From PNKC01 sp039917655 (GTDB taxonomy: Bacteria > Chloroflexota > Dehalococcoidia > Tepidiformales > Tepidiformaceae): a stretch of 8,522 bases of DNA. Positions 5,408-8,522 of this stretch are shown one piece after another (positions within the stretch are counted from its first letter, which is position 1; each line of letters starts with the position of its first letter). A program made the translations under genes and the position numbers. Below the pieces are notes generated by a model. That model had not been told where the DNA came from. It searched no databases and was given only the letters and a program-made list of their open reading frames with translations. The stretch spans positions 1 through 8,522 of the forward strand of contig JBDSJC010000006.1 of the NCBI GenBank assembly GCA_039917655.1, read 5' to 3'.

Positions 5408-7648
5408 ATGCCAGACGAAACGTTCCGCGGCGTGGTGGGCCGCACCACTAGCGAATCCACCCCCTGGTGGCCGAAGCCGGCGACCCCGCCCGAAGGCGCG
5501 CCGAACGTCGTCTACATCGTCTTTGACGACCTCGGGTTCGCCGATTTCGGCTGCTACGGGTCCGAGATCGCGACGCCCAACGTGGATGCTCTCGCGGCTG
5601 GCGGGCTGCGCTATACCAACTTCCACACCACGGCGCTCTGTTCGCCCACCCGCGCGGCGCTGCTCACCGGGCGGAACCATCACTCGGTCGGCATGGGCGG
5701 GCTGGCTGACTGGGACTTTGGCTTCCCGGGGATGCGCGGGCGGATCGCCAAGAGTGCCGGGACGCTCGCCGAAATGCTCCGGCTCGAAGGCTACAACACC
5801 TTCGCCTCCGGCAAGTGGCACCTCACACCCACGTTCGAAACGTCACCCTCCGGCCCGTACGACCAGTGGCCTCTGCAGCGCGGCTTCGATCGCTACTACG
5901 GCTTCCTCGAAGGCGAGACGAACCAGTGGCACCCCGAACTGACGATGGACAACCATCACATCGAAACGCCGGAGCACGACGGCTACCACCTTTCGGTGGA
6001 CATCGTTGACCAGTCGATCGGGTTCATCCGCCAGCAGCAATCGGTGACGCCGGGCAAGCCGTTCTTCCTCTACATGTGCCTCGGCGCGCAGCACGCCCCG
6101 CACCACGCGCCCGCCGAGTTCATCGAGAAGTACGTGCCCGTGTTCGAAAAAGGCTGGGACGCAACGCGCGAAGGACGGCTGGCGAAACAGAAGGCACTGG
6201 GCATCGTCCCGCCCGAGACCGTGCTGCCGGAGCGCAACCCCGGCGTCCGCGCCTGGACCGAGCTGAGCGACGACGAACGGCGGCTGGCCGTGCGCCTCCA
6301 GGCCGCCTTCGCGGGGATGCTGGAGCACGCCGACCTGCAGGTCGGACGCCTGGTCAGCTTCCTTTCGCAGGCCGGCCAGTTGGAGAACACGGTCATCGCC
6401 CTGATCTCTGACAACGGCGCCAGCCAGGAGGGTTCGCCCTTCGGCACGGTGAACGCCCTGCGCTACTTCAACGGCGTGCGCGACACGCTGGAGGAGAACC
6501 TCGAGCACATCGACGAGATCGGCCAGGGCCACCTCAACAACAACTACCCGCTCGGCTGGGCGATGGCCGGGAACACGCCGCTCAAGCGCTACAAGCAGAA
6601 CACCCATGGCGGCGGCATCCGCGACCCGTTGATCGTCCACTATCCGAAGGTGATCGCGGACGGCGGCGGCATCCGCAAGCAGTTCCACCACGTCTCCGAC
6701 ATCACGCCAACGATCCTCGAACTGACCGGCGTGCGGCCGCCGGGGGAGATCAACGGCATCGCCCAACAGCCGATCGAAGGGACCAGCCTCGCCTACAGCT
6801 TCAGCGCGCCAGACGAGCCAACGAAGAAGACGAGCCAGTACTTCGAAATGCTGGGCCACCGCGGAATCTGGCACAACGGCTGGAAGGCGGTCACCTGGCA
6901 CCGCCCGGGCACCGCTTTCGATGCCGACCAGTGGGAGCTCTACCACCTGGACCAGGACTTCAATGAACTGCACGACCTGGGCGCTGAGCAGCCCGAAAAG
7001 CTCACGGAGATGGTCGGCCGTTGGTTCGCCGAGGCGGGCGCGTACAAGGTGCTGCCGCTGAACGACACCCTTGCCCGGTTCGTCAGCTCGAACCCCTACA
7101 GCGTGGCCGCCAAAACACACTGGGAGTTGCGTCCCGGCGCGGGGCGTATCCCAAGGGCGGCGGCGCCGGACATCCGTAACCGTTCGTACAGCATCACCGC
7201 GGAGGTCGAGATTCCAGAGGGTGGCGCGGAAGGCGTGCTCGTCGCCCAGGGCGACTGGTGCGGCGGCTACGCGCTGTACGTGCGTGACGGCCTGCTCGTA
7301 CACGACTACAACTTCGTCAACCGCCACTACATCGTGCGCTCGGACCGTCCGGTGCCCAGTGGGAAGTGCGCGCTGCGTTTCGAGATGCGCAAGACCGGCC
7401 CCTTCCAGGGCGAAGGTACGCTGTACATCAATGGCGAGGCCTGCGGGACGGTGGACATGCCTCAGACCTACCGCGCTCAGGCCTCGTTCATCGGGCTCGA
7501 AGTCGGCCAGGCGCCGAAGCCCTCCGTCAGCGAATTTGCTGCGCCCTATGCGTTCACGGGCACGCTCCACAAAGTGGTCTTCGAACTGGCCGACGACCAG
7601 AAGGTGGACCCGGCCGGTGAGTTGCGGGGTGCGCTGCGGCGCCAGTGA
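5408..7648 (+). CDS. Type I (formylglycine-dependent) arylsulfatase with C-terminal beta domain
   Basis: The 746-residue product is a sulfatase of the alkaline-phosphatase superfamily (AslA/arylsulfatase type), hydrolysing sulfate esters. Catalytic residues visible by comparison with known sulfatases: metal ligands Asp40-Asp41 (VFDDLG); CSPTR at 78-82, with Cys78 to become formylglycine and Arg82; Lys136 and His138 (SGKWHL); His229 (GAQHAPHH); Asp335-Asn336 (ISDNGAS); and Lys396 in KQNTHGGG. The last motif has Gly where many sulfatases have Glu (THEGG). After the catalytic and small subdomains (to about 560), residues 590-727 form a separate, probably beta-sandwich domain (RSYSITAEVEIPEGGAEG... 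HKVVFEL), as in the long arylsulfatases of about 750-790 residues such as mycobacterial AtsD. There is no signal peptide or membrane helix, so the enzyme is probably cytoplasmic. Substrate unknown. It is the second gene of a tight operon with its activating enzyme. Confidence 0.95.
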   Translation: MPDETFRGVVGRTTSESTPWWPKPATPPEGAPNVVYIVFDDLGFADFGCYGSEIATPNVDALAAGGLRYTNFHTTALCSPTRAALLTGRNHHSVGMGGLADWDFGFPGMRGRIAKSAGTLAEMLRLEGYNTFASGKWHLTPTFETSPSGPYDQWPLQRGFDRYYGFLEGETNQWHPELTMDNHHIETPEHDGYHLSVDIVDQSIGFIRQQQSVTPGKPFFLYMCLGAQHAPHHAPAEFIEKYVPVFEKGWDATREGRLAKQKALGIVPPETVLPERNPGVRAWTELSDDERRLAVRLQAAFAGMLEHADLQVGRLVSFLSQAGQLENTVIALISDNGASQEGSPFGTVNALRYFNGVRDTLEENLEHIDEIGQGHLNNNYPLGWAMAGNTPLKRYKQNTHGGGIRDPLIVHYPKVIADGGGIRKQFHHVSDITPTILELTGVRPPGEINGIAQQPIEGTSLAYSFSAPDEPTKKTSQYFEMLGHRGIWHNGWKAVTWHRPGTAFDADQWELYHLDQDFNELHDLGAEQPEKLTEMVGRWFAEAGAYKVLPLNDTLARFVSSNPYSVAAKTHWELRPGAGRIPRAAAPDIRNRSYSITAEVEIPEGGAEGVLVAQGDWCGGYALYVRDGLLVHDYNFVNRHYIVRSDRPVPSGKCALRFEMRKTGPFQGEGTLYINGEACGTVDMPQTYRAQASFIGLEVGQAPKPSVSEFAAPYAFTGTLHKVVFELADDQKVDPAGELRGALRRQ

Positions 7649-7656
7649 GCGGTGCC
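7638..7656 (+). terminator. Weak hairpin at the sulfatase stop codon
   Basis: GGCGCC and GGTGCC can pair over 6 bp with one G-U pair around a 7-base loop that contains the TGA stop. No T tract follows, so this is at best a weak or Rho-assisted terminator. The next gene is convergent. Confidence 0.2.
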
Positions 7657-7739
7657 CGCCCAGTTACCGTTCGCAATCGATGATCCAAGTGCTCATACGG
7701 GCGAGGGCAATGCGCGTTTCCAACGGGATCTGGCCCGAT

Positions 7740-8093
7740 TCATCCAAGGAAGGTGGAAGCAAGCTGGTATGGGCGGGGCCTATGACCGGATCGGCAGCGT
7801 CTGGCGACCCGCCAACCTCGAAGGTCCTGAGCCATCGCTGCCGAGAGTAGAACCGATCCCGAATTCACATCGACCACGACCATCTCAATCCGTTTGCCTG
7901 GTGGATGGACATCAATGGTCGCCTGCTGACAGCCGGAGAAAGCAATGATCTCGATGAGGCCGTCTTGGCTGACGGACACGTCCAGTTCGTCCTTGGACCA
8001 TTCGCGCGTCGCCAACAGGTGAAGTACGTCCTTGGCGCGTTCGCAGGCTGCTGGCGACGGCGGTTCATAGCCGCGTTTTACAGCGTCTTTCAA
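7740..8093 (-). CDS. Small conserved-hypothetical-like protein, TTG start proposed
   Basis: I do not recognise a named family. The open frame runs to an ATG at 8225, but that start would overlap the divergent gene at 8208 and lie upstream of a strong -10 box at 8156..8151. The only start codon in frame after that box is TTG at 8093, with AGGT just ahead, giving about 117 residues. Seen from there: a basic-amphipathic opening (KDAVKRGYEPPSPAACERAK), a helix (DVLHLL), then short strands (ELDVSVSQDGLIEIIAF, ATIDVHPPGKRIEMVVVD). This helix-then-beta layout with PPS and DGxIE recalls small hypothetical proteins found near toxin-antitoxin or accessory genes, but that is only a resemblance. The last 40 residues (from about NSGSVLL) are rich in Arg and less protein-like, so the true end could be earlier if a frameshift is present. 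It is convergent with the sulfatase gene. Confidence 0.5.
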   Translation of the reverse strand: MKDAVKRGYEPPSPAACERAKDVLHLLATREWSKDELDVSVSQDGLIEIIAFSGCQQATIDVHPPGKRIEMVVVDVNSGSVLLSAAMAQDLRGWRVARRCRSGHRPRPYQLASTFLG

Positions 8094-8150
8094 GGCACCT
8101 CGGAGGCGGCCCGCTAAAGGCTCGGCCGCTCTGATGTTGCTAACGCTGGC

Positions 8151-8159
8151 AGTATAACA
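8151..8159 (-). promoter_or_regulatory. Extended -10 promoter for the small minus-strand gene
   Basis: On the minus strand this reads TGTTATACT: an extended -10 TG, one base, then TATACT, which matches the TATAAT consensus at 5 of 6 positions. It stands out in GC-rich surroundings. Transcription would begin near 8145, about 50 bases before the proposed TTG start. The box lies inside the longer form of the reading frame and so argues against the ATG at 8225. Confidence 0.5.
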
Positions 8160-8192
8160 ACTCCGGCGCGCGGCCCAGCGGGCGAAAAGCCG

Positions 8193-8198
8193 TAGACT
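8193..8198 (+). promoter_or_regulatory. -10 box for the right-edge secreted protein
   Basis: TAGACT (4 of 6 matches to TATAAT) lies exactly 9 bases before the ATG at 8208, the same spacing as in both copies of the repeat at 3384-3398 and 4439-4453. No Shine-Dalgarno sequence is present in the gap. The element is weak by itself; the shared spacing is the main support. Confidence 0.35.
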
Positions 8199-8207
8199 GC
8201 GCCCCAA

Positions 8208-8522
8208 ATGAATCGTCGCGTCCATCCGTTGTGGTTTGCCGCCGTTAGCGCAGCTTTATTCGTCCTGACGGCCCTGCTTTTTGCTGGCTGGATGCTCACT
8301 TCGGCGAGCGCCTCGGCGAATGAACCGCGCGCCCGCTTCCCGTTCGTGGCGGCCGATGGCGCGTTCCCCACGCCAACGCCGGTCCCCGTGCCCACTATCG
8401 CGCGCCACTGCTACGCCGCGCGAGATGACTCGGGCGGCTTCACGCTTCGTCCCGCGCCCGCAACCTCCGTTCTCCGCAACTGCCAGGTGATCGCCTACTA
8501 CGGCGTGCCCGGCGTGCCCGGT
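8208..8522 (+). CDS. Secreted or membrane-anchored protein, 5' part only
   Basis: An open frame of 105 codons runs off the right edge. The N-terminus is a typical export signal: basic MNRR, then a hydrophobic stretch (residues 8-30, LWFAAVSAALFVLTALLFAG), then an Ala/Ser-rich SASASAN (32-38) that could be a signal peptidase site. A short proline-rich linker (FPTPTPVPVPT, 53-63) follows, then a segment with two cysteines (Cys68, Cys92) that could form a disulfide. The last visible residues are VIAYYGVPGVPG, encoded in part by two tandem 9-base units (8502-8519). I recall similar YYGxP segments in hypothetical exported proteins of Chloroflexota, but cannot confirm this here. The ATG at 8208 is chosen because the signal peptide begins there. 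Function unknown; outside the membrane by inference. Confidence 0.65.
   Translation, partial: MNRRVHPLWFAAVSAALFVLTALLFAGWMLTSASASANEPRARFPFVAADGAFPTPTPVPVPTIARHCYAARDDSGGFTLRPAPATSVLRNCQVIAYYGVPGVPG

Noticed and set aside
4370..7570. Two very long minus-strand open frames (483 and 575 codons) opposite the FGE and sulfatase genes
   Set aside because: They lie in the same frame, directly antisense to two genes with full catalytic motifs. Their residues are mostly Arg, Ala, Val and Gly with no motif of their own. They reflect the codon bias of the plus-strand genes.
7652..7948. 98-codon plus-strand frame after the sulfatase stop
   Set aside because: It begins with GTG 3 bases after the sulfatase stop and could be a coupled gene, but it shows no motif, its second half is antisense to the better-supported small gene, and no ribosome-binding site was seen.
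1..8522. tRNA, rRNA, CRISPR array, riboswitch or toxin-antitoxin locus
   Set aside because: I saw no cloverleaf, rRNA segments, regularly spaced repeats or known toxin motifs. The small gene near 8000 only loosely recalls accessory proteins.

Overview
This is an 8.5 kb, GC-rich bacterial chromosomal window with nine recognisable genes. Eight look intact or run off the edge, and one is frameshifted. There are no phage, insertion-sequence, tRNA, rRNA or CRISPR signatures. The organism cannot be fixed from this sequence. The GC-rich codon use, the very short leaders behind TGCTACC-type -10 boxes and the secreted protein at the right edge would fit a member of the Chloroflexota, but this is a low-confidence guess.

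Left block (1-3278, all minus strand). Reading in the direction of transcription, it holds a small DUF1003 inner-membrane protein, a Cof-type HAD phosphatase, a GT4-like glycosyltransferase and a DUF2334 polysaccharide-deacetylase-like protein. The last two are separated by only 3 bases and are almost certainly co-translated, so they form a small glycan-modifying pair. A promoter-like motif at the extreme left points to a further minus-strand gene outside the window.

Middle block (3370-4456). A minus-strand gene resembling the uracil-DNA-glycosylase superfamily is broken by a +1 frameshift at a run of four C. It lies between two direct copies of a promoter-plus-start-codon sequence. The right copy is the promoter and start of the next gene. 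The left copy is an orphan that drives only a 40-codon reading frame. This layout suggests that a foreign segment was placed at, or duplicated, the 5' end of the sulfatase operon.

Right block (4454-7648, plus strand). This is a tight two-gene operon: a formylglycine-generating enzyme with both active-site cysteines, followed 12 bases later by a 746-residue type I sulfatase carrying the CSPTR motif that the first enzyme oxidises. The modifying enzyme and its substrate are therefore encoded together. Neither has a signal peptide, so the pair probably works in the cytoplasm.

Right edge (7740-8522). A small conserved-hypothetical-like gene on the minus strand and the 5' end of a secreted or anchored protein on the plus strand diverge from a compact promoter region around 8150-8200.

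The most distinctive signals are the duplicated promoter/start sequence around the frameshifted gene, and a recurring architecture in which a -10 box lies exactly 9 bases before ATG, implying near-leaderless transcripts. I did not find convincing evidence of a wholly new system.
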